A stretch of 64,000 nt of DNA from the NCBI RefSeq assembly GCF_017744115.1, contig NZ_JAGHQW010000021.1, positions 33,908-97,907 on the forward strand, read 5' to 3'. The position numbers and the translations under genes were made by a program. This DNA is from Salinisphaera sp. G21_0. Its GTDB lineage: Bacteria > Pseudomonadota > Gammaproteobacteria > Pseudomonadales > Endozoicomonadaceae. Below the pieces are notes generated by a model. It searched no databases. It saw only the letters and a list, made by a program, of their open reading frames with translations, and was not told the origin of the DNA. Positions 56,877 to 64,000 of this stretch are shown here, piece after piece; the stretch's first letter is position 1, and each line of letters opens with the position of its first letter.

Positions 56877-56892
56877 GCTAACTCGTAGTAGC
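56877..56892. promoter_or_regulatory. Second LacI-type operator in the divergent region
   Basis: GCTAACTCGTAGTAGC. The arms GCTAA and GTAGC are less symmetric than in the other two. The overlapping TTAGCACTTGCTAA (56869-56882) gives a second possible dyad. Placed about 100 bases before the regulator gene, it may serve autoregulation. Confidence 0.6.
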
Positions 56893-56986
56893 CATCATAA
56901 TGATCTTCATTTAAGCTACTGACTGACTACTTGTTAACAAGAATTAACGCAGCTGCCCCGGTAATTGAAATAGTGTGTGACTTCTT

Positions 56987-57997
56987 ATGGCTAAGACAGT
57001 TGATGAAATAGCAAGTCTGGCAGGAGTATCCGTCACTTCTGTAAGACTTGTTATTAATGGTCAGGACAAAAAATACAGGATCAGCGAGAAAACCCGCGAT
57101 AAAATTCAGGGCATCATTAAACAGCATGGCTATGTCATTAATCAGACAGCCCGCAACCTTAAACTAAAACAAACGCAGACCATCGGATTGGTCATCCCCA
57201 GTCTTACCAACCCCTTCTTCGCTATCCTGACAGAAACGCTTGAGGCTGGTTGTCGTGCAGCAGGCTATCAGTTGATTACAGCTTGTAGCGGTGATGATGA
57301 AGAAACTGAAGAAAATGTCATAAAAAACCTCATGGCAAGAGGTATTGACGGTTTGTTTGTCACGCCCTCTTCAGCCGATCGCCAAAAGATTATTGGTAGC
57401 AATCGGAACAATAAGCCGATTGTTGTTCTGGACCGGGATTTTGGTACATCCGACTTACCGGCGGTTGCTACAGACAACTTTAAAGGTGGGGTAAACATTG
57501 GTAAAAAACTGGCAGGTATGACCAATGAACTGTTCTTTTTAGGAGCCGGTATTTCTCTGCCATCGGTTCAGGCGCGACTAAAAGGGCTGGTCGTTGGACT
57601 GGGCGACAATGGTTTCAAGTTAACCGATAACGAAATCATCATTCATGGGAAGAATGAGCGCATTAACGGTTACCTGATTATGCAGCAACTGTGTCAGCGG
57701 CTGGGAAGGGCACCGCTCGGCATTGTCACTGTCTCTCTGCCTATTCTTGAAGGTGCAATGGAGTATCTTCGTGAGACATTTGGTGAAGTTAACCCCGGCA
57801 TGGTCATTGGCTCATTCGACAACCATCCGATGCTGGAGTTTTGCCCGAATCCCGTCGTTGCCATGAAACAGGATACCACAGCCTTGTCAGAAGTAGCCCT
57901 GAAACTAATGAAACAATTGATCAATAACGAAGACACGGAAAGGAAACTGCATATTATTCAACCCAATGTCATTGAAAGACAGTCACTCACTCTCTAA
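56987..57997 (+). CDS. LacI-family regulator of the pentose locus
   Basis: 336 residues: helix-turn-helix (TVDEIASLAGVSVTSVRLVI, about 4-23), hinge with NLKLKQT, then a sugar-binding core (TIGLVIPSLTNPFFAILTET to the end). Divergent from the kinase operon, with two palindromic sites in between and a third before GH172, so it is the likely local repressor. The inducer would be the pentose or pentulose. It resembles the FruR/ScrR branch in the PSLTNPFF segment. Confidence 0.88.
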   Translation: MAKTVDEIASLAGVSVTSVRLVINGQDKKYRISEKTRDKIQGIIKQHGYVINQTARNLKLKQTQTIGLVIPSLTNPFFAILTETLEAGCRAAGYQLITACSGDDEETEENVIKNLMARGIDGLFVTPSSADRQKIIGSNRNNKPIVVLDRDFGTSDLPAVATDNFKGGVNIGKKLAGMTNELFFLGAGISLPSVQARLKGLVVGLGDNGFKLTDNEIIIHGKNERINGYLIMQQLCQRLGRAPLGIVTVSLPILEGAMEYLRETFGEVNPGMVIGSFDNHPMLEFCPNPVVAMKQDTTALSEVALKLMKQLINNEDTERKLHIIQPNVIERQSLTL

Positions 57998-58015
57998 ATC
58001 ATAACTGACTCACCT

Positions 58016-58057
58016 AAAAAAAGATCCACCTTCTCATGAAAGGCAGATCTTTGTTTT
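58016..58057. terminator. Bidirectional terminator between lacI-type gene and fucO
   Basis: Stem AAAGATC-CCTT / AAGG-GATCTTT (58020-58052), with an A tract on the left and TTTGTTTT on the right, so it can act on both convergent transcripts. Confidence 0.85.
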
Positions 58058-58086
58058 AATCGACACATTTAATATATCGACTCTGG

Positions 58087-59235
58087 TCAGAAAGCCAGCA
58101 GGTAAAGTTCCCGAACATTTTCTGCAGAAGCTGCTCTGGGGTTACCACCATAGCAAGGGTCATTCAGGGCTGTTTCAATCCAGCACTCAATGGCATCTTC
58201 CCCAACACCGAGCTCGGCAAAACCAGAGGGGATGCCAACCTGCACCGACAATTTCTGAATCAGGGAAACCGCCAATCCGGCAGCCTGCACATCATTAAGA
58301 CGTGACGTATCTCCTCCCATGGCTTCAGCAATAGCCCGGAATTTTTCCGGGTATTCAGCAGCATTAAAGGCACAGATATGAGGTAACAAGATAGCATTAC
58401 AAACACCATGGGGCAGGTCATGGGTAGCGCCTGGCTGATGCGCCATTGCATGCACTAAACCAAGGCCAGCACTGTTGAAAGCCATACCGGCCAAAAACTG
58501 GGCGCAGGCCATTTTTTCCCGTGCTAACAGATTTTCGCCTTGCTCAACAGCAACAGGTAACCACTGACTGATAATGCGTATGGATTCCAGCGCACTATGA
58601 TCGGTCAAAGTGTACGCTCCAACAGTAACGTATGCTTCGATAGCATGAGTCAGCGCATCCATTCCGGTCGCTGCGGTCACAGAGGCGGGTAGGCCAACCA
58701 TCAGTTCCGGGTCGTTTACGGCAATATCTGGAATTTGTTTAGGGTCAATGATCACCATTTTAACTTTATTATCTTCGTCAGTAATGACTGAATTGGACGT
58801 CATTTCTGCTGCTGTACCGGCAGTCGTATTGATGGCAATAAAATAAGCACCGTAATTTTGCACCTTGCCAATGCCGTTGTAATCGCAGATATCCCCATCA
58901 TTGCTGGCCATAATGCGAATCGCTTTTGCCGCATCGACGGGGCTGCCGCCACCCACAGCAATGAAGCAGTCACAACCTTCACGCAGATAAATCTCAACCC
59001 CTTTGCGCACCAGACTGGCCGTCGGGTTTGGCGTTACACCATCGAACAGATAGGACGACACGCCAGCCTTGTCCAGTTCGGCCAGTAACCCGTTCAGAAC
59101 ACCCAGTTCCATCAGGGTTTTGTCCGTAACTATCAGGGCTTTTTTTACGGGTTGCTGTTTTAGATGTGCTACCGCATCGGCAACGGCACCTGGACCGGCA
59201 AGACTAAGCCTGGGCATATTTAATGCGAAACTCAT
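58087..59235 (-). CDS. fucO: Lactaldehyde reductase (1,2-propanediol oxidoreductase)
   Basis: 382 residues, as E. coli FucO. Iron-dependent alcohol dehydrogenase: NAD loop GGGSPVDAAKAI, metal ligands in GMDALTHAIEAY (Asp, His) and GLVHAMAHQPGATHDLPHG (two His). It reduces the L-lactaldehyde formed by FucA to 1,2-propanediol, which matters under anaerobic conditions. Last gene of fucR-fucK-fucU-fucO; 15 bases after fucU. Confidence 0.93.
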   Translation of the reverse strand: MSFALNMPRLSLAGPGAVADAVAHLKQQPVKKALIVTDKTLMELGVLNGLLAELDKAGVSSYLFDGVTPNPTASLVRKGVEIYLREGCDCFIAVGGGSPVDAAKAIRIMASNDGDICDYNGIGKVQNYGAYFIAINTTAGTAAEMTSNSVITDEDNKVKMVIIDPKQIPDIAVNDPELMVGLPASVTAATGMDALTHAIEAYVTVGAYTLTDHSALESIRIISQWLPVAVEQGENLLAREKMACAQFLAGMAFNSAGLGLVHAMAHQPGATHDLPHGVCNAILLPHICAFNAAEYPEKFRAIAEAMGGDTSRLNDVQAAGLAVSLIQKLSVQVGIPSGFAELGVGEDAIECWIETALNDPCYGGNPRAASAENVRELYLLAF

Positions 59236-59250
59236 AATGAACGACCCCTA

Positions 59251-59682
59251 CTATTGATGGACAGGTGTTGCACCCTTTTTCAAAATTATATTGCCGTACT
59301 TGGCGACTTCTCCGCTCATTACTACAGCGAATGCCTTCTGCGCTCTTTGATAAAATGCAAAACGCTCTACGCGACATATATCAAGTCCGGATTCTTCACC
59401 AAAGAGTGCCTCTCGATACCTGCGCTCAACACCCGGATCCAGTTCATCGCCTTCGGTGGGGCTCATCATGATGAGTGGCGGCGCATAAGCATCGAGTTCA
59501 AACAGGGGAATAATGGCTTTCAACAGTTGTTCTGCCGGAATGCCGTCAGCCCGGATAACATGGTTACTCAAGCTGTGACCGGGAAAATGTGCATCAGCAA
59601 TCAGTAATTCATCACCATGCCCCATTTCCGCCATCACTTTTAACAGCTCCGGTGATATCAATGGCGATATTCCCTTCAGCAT
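59251..59682 (-). CDS. fucU: L-fucose mutarotase
   Basis: 143 residues (E. coli FucU 140). Starts [25 protein letters not shown] is placed eight bases before ATG 59682, which rules out the upstream frame start. [15 protein letters not shown] and the C-terminal [10 protein letters not shown] are the RbsD/FucU fold motifs. It speeds anomer exchange of L-fucose so the isomerase receives its preferred form. Confidence 0.93.
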   Translation of the reverse strand: MLKGISPLISPELLKVMAEMGHGDELLIADAHFPGHSLSNHVIRADGIPAEQLLKAIIPLFELDAYAPPLIMMSPTEGDELDPGVERRYREALFGEESGLDICRVERFAFYQRAQKAFAVVMSGEVAKYGNIILKKGATPVHQ

Positions 59683-59764
59683 GTCGTTTTCTCCTATACC
59701 GTTTCTTTGCAATACACTTATCAATCGGAAATCTATCAGTCTGGAAAATTAACAGTCTGGAAAA

Positions 59765-61183
59765 TTAACAGTCTGGAAAAATAGTATCGTACTGAATATC
59801 AAATGCTGTTCGAGCCGCTTCAGGGCTCTCAAATAAACCCGCCCCTGCCATGGCAAACATAGAAGCACCTAATACTGTTGTTTCTGACTCTTTCAGCACC
59901 TTAACAGGCAGTTGCAGTGTATTCGCTTTGAGCTGATTCCAAAGTGAGTTTTTGGAACCACCTCCAACAAGAATTAATTCAGACGTTGAAAAACCGCCAA
60001 CATCTTCGAGTTGTTTTAGACTGGCTTTTAACTTGACACACAGTCCTTCGAGGGCAGCACGGTAAATGACACCACGATTAGTGTTAAGAGTGAGCCCACT
60101 GATAGCCCCATCAGACTTACCATCACGACCTGTCAGAAAGTCGGGGTTAAAACTCACGCCATGACATCCGGGAGGTACGCCAGTAGCCTCACTGATCATA
60201 CAGGTGTATTTTCTGGAGCCTTCAAGTTCTCCATAGAACTGTGTGCCAATCCATTCCAGTACACCCGAAGCCAACCACTGAATACCCGGATTGTAGAAGC
60301 CCTTATGCGAATCCCATTCACAGGTAAATCCGGCTGCAAAGATATCAGACGACAACGAATCAATACTTCCGGATCTCGCCATCAGGATTTCCCACGTGCC
60401 GGAGGAGAGAACGGGCTGCCCTTCGCTGGCACCAGAGCCATACACTGCGAACTGAGTATCATGACCAGCCGAGATGACTGGAATACCTGCTGGCAGCCCA
60501 AGCTTGTCGGCAGGTTCCGGCAGTAATGCTCCGATCAATTCACCTGCCTGGACGAGTTCCGGAAAGAAATGGCTATCAAGACCTAATACAGAAAGGATCT
60601 TTTCGTTAAAAGTCTGTGATTCCAAGTCGGTAAGCTGGGCAGTTCCGGCCATAGTGGCATCATTGGTCATACGACCAGTGAGTTTGTGAGTAAATAGCGA
60701 ACTGATAAACATCCAGCCGTGAGCATCAGCAAGCAATTCCGGCCGGTTCTCTTTGAACCAGATCAGCTTGTTCAGGGTATTGAAGGCGAAATGCCCGACA
60801 CCAGAGTCCAGCGCCACTTTATCAGGGTCAAAATATTCCATGAGTCGCTGCATGGAAACAACCGTACGTGGACATTTCCAGCTGATTACCGGGTAAATCA
60901 GCTCGCCAGCGGTATTGACCAACCCGCCATCCACCCCGAAGGTCGTGACTGTAATGCCCTTCACCCGTTCGGGGCTCACTGTTTGCAGAACTTCCCGACA
61001 ACAAAGGCTGAACTTGTCAAAGATGCATTCCAGGGGCCAGACATGCCACGATGGATTCTCTGCAGCAGGCCTGGTCCCATTGGCTCTGGATGACTTGGCA
61101 ACGACATGCCCACCGGTGTCTACGGCAACAGCCCTTACGTTGGTAGCTCCACAATCCAGTACAATAACAACGTCTTGCGCCAT
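59765..61183 (-). CDS. fucK: L-fuculokinase
   Basis: 472 residues, the same length as E. coli FucK and similar throughout: VIVLDCGATNVRAVAVDTGG, ITVTTFGVDGGLVNTAGELI, YPVISWKCPRT, GIPVISAGHDTQFAVYGSGA, SSGTWEILMARS, NPGIQWLASGVLEW. It makes L-fuculose 1-phosphate. Start ATG 61183 with GGGAG upstream; the frame start 61198 is behind that site. Between stop and fucU there are direct repeats of AACAGTCTGGAAAA (about 59738-59780). Confidence 0.94.
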   Translation of the reverse strand: MAQDVVIVLDCGATNVRAVAVDTGGHVVAKSSRANGTRPAAENPSWHVWPLECIFDKFSLCCREVLQTVSPERVKGITVTTFGVDGGLVNTAGELIYPVISWKCPRTVVSMQRLMEYFDPDKVALDSGVGHFAFNTLNKLIWFKENRPELLADAHGWMFISSLFTHKLTGRMTNDATMAGTAQLTDLESQTFNEKILSVLGLDSHFFPELVQAGELIGALLPEPADKLGLPAGIPVISAGHDTQFAVYGSGASEGQPVLSSGTWEILMARSGSIDSLSSDIFAAGFTCEWDSHKGFYNPGIQWLASGVLEWIGTQFYGELEGSRKYTCMISEATGVPPGCHGVSFNPDFLTGRDGKSDGAISGLTLNTNRGVIYRAALEGLCVKLKASLKQLEDVGGFSTSELILVGGGSKNSLWNQLKANTLQLPVKVLKESETTVLGASMFAMAGAGLFESPEAARTAFDIQYDTIFPDC

Positions 61184-61231
61184 AATTACTCCCAACACAT
61201 GATTTGTGTCGTATAGAAGAAGTTGGAGCTT

Positions 61232-61945
61232 TTATTCACTAATAATCCGATCAAGATCGTCGGTCTTGCAAAGGCGGATCAAACCAGATTTTCCAACCTT
61301 TGAAGAATCACACAACAACACACTCCTTCCTGCACATCTGAGCATTGCCTGCTTGATAGCAGCGTTAGCTTCGTTGCTCTCCCAGGCACCTGATTCTTCC
61401 TGAAAGCCAGTGCAGGAAAAAAACAGAATCTCCGCACCAAAATGACCGACCTGTGCTGTTGCAAACGGCCCCAGAAAAGCACCATACTTCTCTGAGTACT
61501 CTCCACCGACGGTTAGCGTCTTAATCTTTGATCGCGAAACCAGCTCAAAAGCAACCCGCATTGAGTTAGTAATCACGGTTAATTTCATATCAGGCAGCGC
61601 TTTTGCCAGGTACCAGCTGCTTGAGCTGGCATCGAGCATGATGGAATCTCCAGCCCGAACCATGCTCACAGCTTTCTGCGCAATAGCGTTTTTTTCTGTC
61701 GCCTGCTCATCGGCTCTCTGCCCAAATGCTAGGCCAACATCATCACCCGCCAGTGAAATTGCACTACCATGTTGACGACGCAACAAGCCCTTCTCTTCCA
61801 GTGCCCGCAGATCTCTGCGTATGGTTTCGACAGAGACATCAAATTGCCGCGCCAGGTTTTTTACACTGATGGAACCGGAATGATCAACCCGGTTCACAAT
61901 ATCCCGAAGGCGATTGCCCAGCTGCTCTTTATGCACATCATTCAC
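61232..61945 (-). CDS. fucR: DeoR-family regulator of the fucose genes
   Basis: 237 residues (E. coli FucR 243). N-terminal helix-turn-helix SISVKNLARQFDVSVETIRR (about 25-44), DLRALEEKGLLRRQHGSAI, then the DeoR sensor domain (LDASSSSWYLAKAL, TNSMRVAFEL, GAEILFFSCTGF). GTG start with GAGG seven bases upstream. First gene of the minus-strand fuc operon and divergent from fucA; tandem CGGTCAT repeats lie near both promoters. E. coli FucR is an activator responding to fuculose 1-phosphate; the same role is likely. Confidence 0.9.
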   Translation of the reverse strand: MNDVHKEQLGNRLRDIVNRVDHSGSISVKNLARQFDVSVETIRRDLRALEEKGLLRRQHGSAISLAGDDVGLAFGQRADEQATEKNAIAQKAVSMVRAGDSIMLDASSSSWYLAKALPDMKLTVITNSMRVAFELVSRSKIKTLTVGGEYSEKYGAFLGPFATAQVGHFGAEILFFSCTGFQEESGAWESNEANAAIKQAMLRCAGRSVLLCDSSKVGKSGLIRLCKTDDLDRIISE

Positions 61946-61978
61946 ATCAAAACCTCATCAATGCTCATCATCTTAAAA

Positions 61979-61995
61979 CGGTCATAACCGGTCAT
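61979..61995. promoter_or_regulatory. Tandem CGGTCAT operator, fucR side
   Basis: CGGTCAT at 61979 and 61989, a direct repeat with 10-base period (one helical turn), 34 bases upstream of fucR. DeoR-family proteins often bind such direct repeats. Confidence 0.65.
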
Positions 61996-61997
61996 CA

Positions 61998-62011
61998 TTG
62001 ATTTATATCAA
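61998..62011. promoter_or_regulatory. FNR-type box in fuc divergent region
   Basis: TTGATTTATATCAA fits TTGAT-N4-ATCAA at all ten fixed positions. It adjoins the tandem repeat on the fucR side. Confidence 0.55.
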
Positions 62012-62146
62012 AAAATGATCTGGCTGATAAATAAAAACCTAATGAAATGATTATTCTATGAAGGCCTGTGTGGAGCCAGAAAAGCCATACGGGAAAATAT
62101 TTTTATTGAAGATAACAAAAAAACTATCGTATATTTTATATTAATT

Positions 62147-62163
62147 CGGTCATAAACGGTCAT
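62147..62163. promoter_or_regulatory. Tandem CGGTCAT operator, fucA side
   Basis: CGGTCAT at 62147 and 62157 with the same 10-base period and orientation as the fucR-side pair, 72 bases upstream of fucA. Confidence 0.65.
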
Positions 62164-62234
62164 ATCAATAGAGCAACCATTAGCTATTACTATGGCGTTG
62201 TCCTGACCATTATTACAGCGAGGAGCTACCACTC

Positions 62235-62885
62235 ATGAGCATCAGAAACGATCTGTCCGGAAAAATAATTGCAGCCTGTCAGGAGATGAACCGCTCAGGT
62301 CTGAATCAGGGAACTGCTGGTAACATCAGTTGCCGCTATGAAAACGGAATGCTGATTACCCCTTCCGGCATCGCCTACGATCAGATGGAAGAAAATGATA
62401 TTGTCTTTGTTGACAATGATGGCACTTACGAAGATGGCAAAGTTCCTTCAAGCGAATGGCGCTTCCATCAGATCATTTATCAGACTCGGGCGGACATGAA
62501 CGCGGTGGTGCATAACCACGCTCAATTCAGCACCACCCTGTCCATTTTGAATAAGGGCATTCCAGCGATTCACTATATGATTGCGGCAGCCGGCGGGAAA
62601 GACATTCCCTGTGTTCCCTATGCTACCTATGGCACCCCTGAACTGTCCGATTATGTTGCCACAGGATTCACTGAGAGAAATGCAATCCTGATGCAACACC
62701 ACGGCATGACCGCTGCCGGAGAAACTCTGGGTAAAGCAATATGGCTGGCAGAAGAAGTAGAAACCTTGTCAAAGCTGTACGTCAACTTGCTGCAAACAGG
62801 GCTAAAAATCCCAACACTCTCTGATGAAGAAATCGAAGTAGTTCTGGGCAAGTTCAAGAATTATGGGTTAAGAGAAAAAAACTGA
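62235..62885 (+). CDS. fucA: L-fuculose-1-phosphate aldolase
   Basis: 216 residues (E. coli FucA 215), class II aldolase. Zn ligands in VVHNHAQFST (two His) and MQHHGMTAAG (His); catalytic Glu in SSEWRFHQ; phosphate site NQGTAGNISCR. It cleaves fuculose 1-phosphate to dihydroxyacetone phosphate and L-lactaldehyde. Ribosome binding site GAGGAG at 62220. Transcribed divergently from the rest of the fuc operon. Confidence 0.94.
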   Translation: MSIRNDLSGKIIAACQEMNRSGLNQGTAGNISCRYENGMLITPSGIAYDQMEENDIVFVDNDGTYEDGKVPSSEWRFHQIIYQTRADMNAVVHNHAQFSTTLSILNKGIPAIHYMIAAAGGKDIPCVPYATYGTPELSDYVATGFTERNAILMQHHGMTAAGETLGKAIWLAEEVETLSKLYVNLLQTGLKIPTLSDEEIEVVLGKFKNYGLREKN

Positions 62886-63030
62886 GCCTCCCGGATCCGG
62901 GTCCTTATCTCAGGATCCGGAACTCTGAAGGCGTCCTGGAATCCTATTTTATCCTTGTCATTTTGCATTTTTGCCTAAACGCCCACTCACCTCCATCAGA
63001 AAGATGCTGTTATTTACTGATCAGGAATGA

Positions 63031-64000
63031 TGACCTGCGGTGTTTGTCAACATAGTTGTCGCCTCAACTCACACAGCTTGCCTTAGCTGTCCGGCAACTG
63101 ACCGGTCTGGATTCAGCCAGACTTCATCTTCCAGGTCCCAGTTACGGGTTGCCCTTTTACCCCAACGCTCCGGGTGGCGCTGCTTAGCCAATTGATACAC
63201 CTTTTTCCGGTTATCCATGAGCGCTTTGGTTTCCCCCCGGTGCCGTTGACCCGGCGTGAGGAATTTAAGTCCGCTGTGCCGGTGATCTTCGTTGTACCAC
63301 TGCGCAAAACCATGGACCCAGTTTCGGGCAGCCTCAACATCTGCAAATGGCTTGCATGGGTAACCGGGCCGGTATTTCAGGGTTCTGAAGATGGCTTCAG
63401 CAAACGGATTATCATCACTTACCCTTGGTCGGCTAAATGAGCTGACCACGCCCAGCCGTTTCAGGGTCGACAGCATGGTGCCGCCTTTCATGGCGCTGCC
63501 ATTATCTGAATGCAGGACCAGCGGTCTTTCCATAGCGGCTATGCCGTGGCGAATACAGGCCTTGGTAATCATTTGTGAGGCATGCTCGGCAGACTCATTC
63601 TCATGAATTTCCCAAGTCACAATCATACGGCTGTATATGTCTATCACCAGATACAGATAGTAAAACTGTCCACGCACTGGTGAGCGCAAAAACGTGATAT
63701 CCCATGACCAAACCTGGTTCGGTCCAGTCGCACAATACGACGTTGGTCTATGGTTGCCAGCCTTGGCTGCACGCCCACGGTGGTGTTGCTGGCCCCTTTC
63801 GTGCAACACTCGGTAGAATGTCCTTTCGGACCCAAGATACTCACCTTCATCCGCTAAAACAGGGACGATCTGACTGGGTGGAAGGCTTTTAAAGCGATCA
63901 CTGTTACAGACGTCAACAATCGCCTGGCGTTCCTCTTCAGAAAGCTTGTTTCCGGGAGCTTCCCTGTTGGCATTGTTGCGGTTATCTGCTTGCACAGCAT
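63031..64000 (-). mobile_element. IS3-family insertion sequence, partial
   Basis: From a possible terminal repeat starting TGACCTGC at 63031 (IS3-family ends begin TG) to the window edge. It contains the transposase gene described next. The other end, any upstream reading frame and the target duplication are outside the window, so the left boundary is tentative. Confidence 0.55.
63069..64000 (-). CDS. IS3-family transposase (OrfB, rve core), partial
   Basis: At least 308 residues; the frame stays open to the window edge (GCT before the first GTG), so the N-terminus lies outside. DDE integrase core: Asp in VWSWDITFLRSPV, Asp in VLHSDNGSAMKG, Glu in NPFAEAIFRTLKYRP; C-terminal WYNEDHRHSGLKFLTPGQRH is typical of IS3 OrfB. 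A helix-turn-helix remnant (SERTFYRVLHERGQ) precedes the core. No frameshift or stop in the visible part, so it may be active. Confidence 0.92.
   Translation of the reverse strand, partial: AVQADNRNNANREAPGNKLSEEERQAIVDVCNSDRFKSLPPSQIVPVLADEGEYLGSERTFYRVLHERGQQHHRGRAAKAGNHRPTSYCATGPNQVWSWDITFLRSPVRGQFYYLYLVIDIYSRMIVTWEIHENESAEHASQMITKACIRHGIAAMERPLVLHSDNGSAMKGGTMLSTLKRLGVVSSFSRPRVSDDNPFAEAIFRTLKYRPGYPCKPFADVEAARNWVHGFAQWYNEDHRHSGLKFLTPGQRHRGETKALMDNRKKVYQLAKQRHPERWGKRATRNWDLEDEVWLNPDRSVAGQLRQAV

Noticed and set aside
62888..62925. GGATCCGG repeats after fucA as a terminator
   Set aside because: The repeats are short, partly direct rather than inverted, and no T tract follows; a hairpin terminator cannot be supported.

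Overview
The window looks like the chromosome of a gammaproteobacterium that lives with an animal host and feeds on glucans and host or symbiont sugars. Gene content (enterobacterial-type malEFGK, lamB, malQ, malP, glgB, glgX and the fuc genes) points to Gammaproteobacteria. The mix with eukaryote-like F-box/beta-propeller proteins and a trypsin-type protease resembles Endozoicomonas-like symbionts; that genus-level guess is inference, not proof.

Layout. (1) 1-2.5 kb: the end of an mrp/mnh Na+/H+ antiporter operon (D, E, F, G). (2) 2.5-12.4 kb: an accessory island. It holds a relic and two full copies of an F-box plus beta-propeller gene, each behind the same leader sequence, and a tightly overlapping three-gene cassette of unknown pathway (HPr-kinase-like ATPase, tandem GT-B glycosyltransferase, PhyH-type dioxygenase). 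It also holds several dispersed repeats and a small MITE. (3) 12.4-26.4 kb: the main maltose locus, malR-malE-malF-malG-malK-malQ-malM on the minus strand, with lamB and glgB diverging. (4) 26.8-46.3 kb: a second, cyclodextrin/maltodextrin-type system. An OmpG-like porin, an LpxD paralogue, a small lipoprotein and a second MalK lie on one strand, and a second MalE, MalF and MalG plus a GH13 cyclomaltodextrinase/neopullulanase lie on the other. They are followed by a TrmB-family regulator, a GH43 enzyme, glgX, an amylase lipoprotein and malP. (5) 46.4-49.2 kb: trypsin-like protease, SapC-like protein, and an O-methyltransferase whose last codons come from a second MITE family. (6) 49.2-58 kb: a sugar locus of GPH symporter, GH172, transaldolase, FucI-fold isomerase, D-ribulokinase-type FGGY kinase and a divergent LacI regulator, best read as D-arabinose(furanoside) catabolism. 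(7) 58-62.9 kb: an L-fucose locus (fucR-fucK-fucU-fucO, divergent fucA). (8) 63-64 kb: an IS3-family transposase running off the window.

How it works together. Glucans are cut outside or at the outer membrane by the amylase lipoprotein, pass LamB or the OmpG-like porin, are imported by two MalEFGK-type ABC systems, and are processed by MalQ, MalP, GlgX and the GH13 enzyme, with GlgB rebuilding branched glycogen. A shared LacI-type operator close to TGTAAWCGTTTACA occurs before malM, malE, glgB, glgX, the amylase gene and malP, which suggests a MalR regulon. The pentose locus carries its own operator type (GCTAA-N6-TTAGC) and the fuc locus tandem CGGTCAT repeats. Three perfect FNR-type boxes (TTGATNNNNATCAA) lie before the malE, D-ribulokinase/LacI and fuc operons, suggesting that oxygen status is layered over sugar-specific control.
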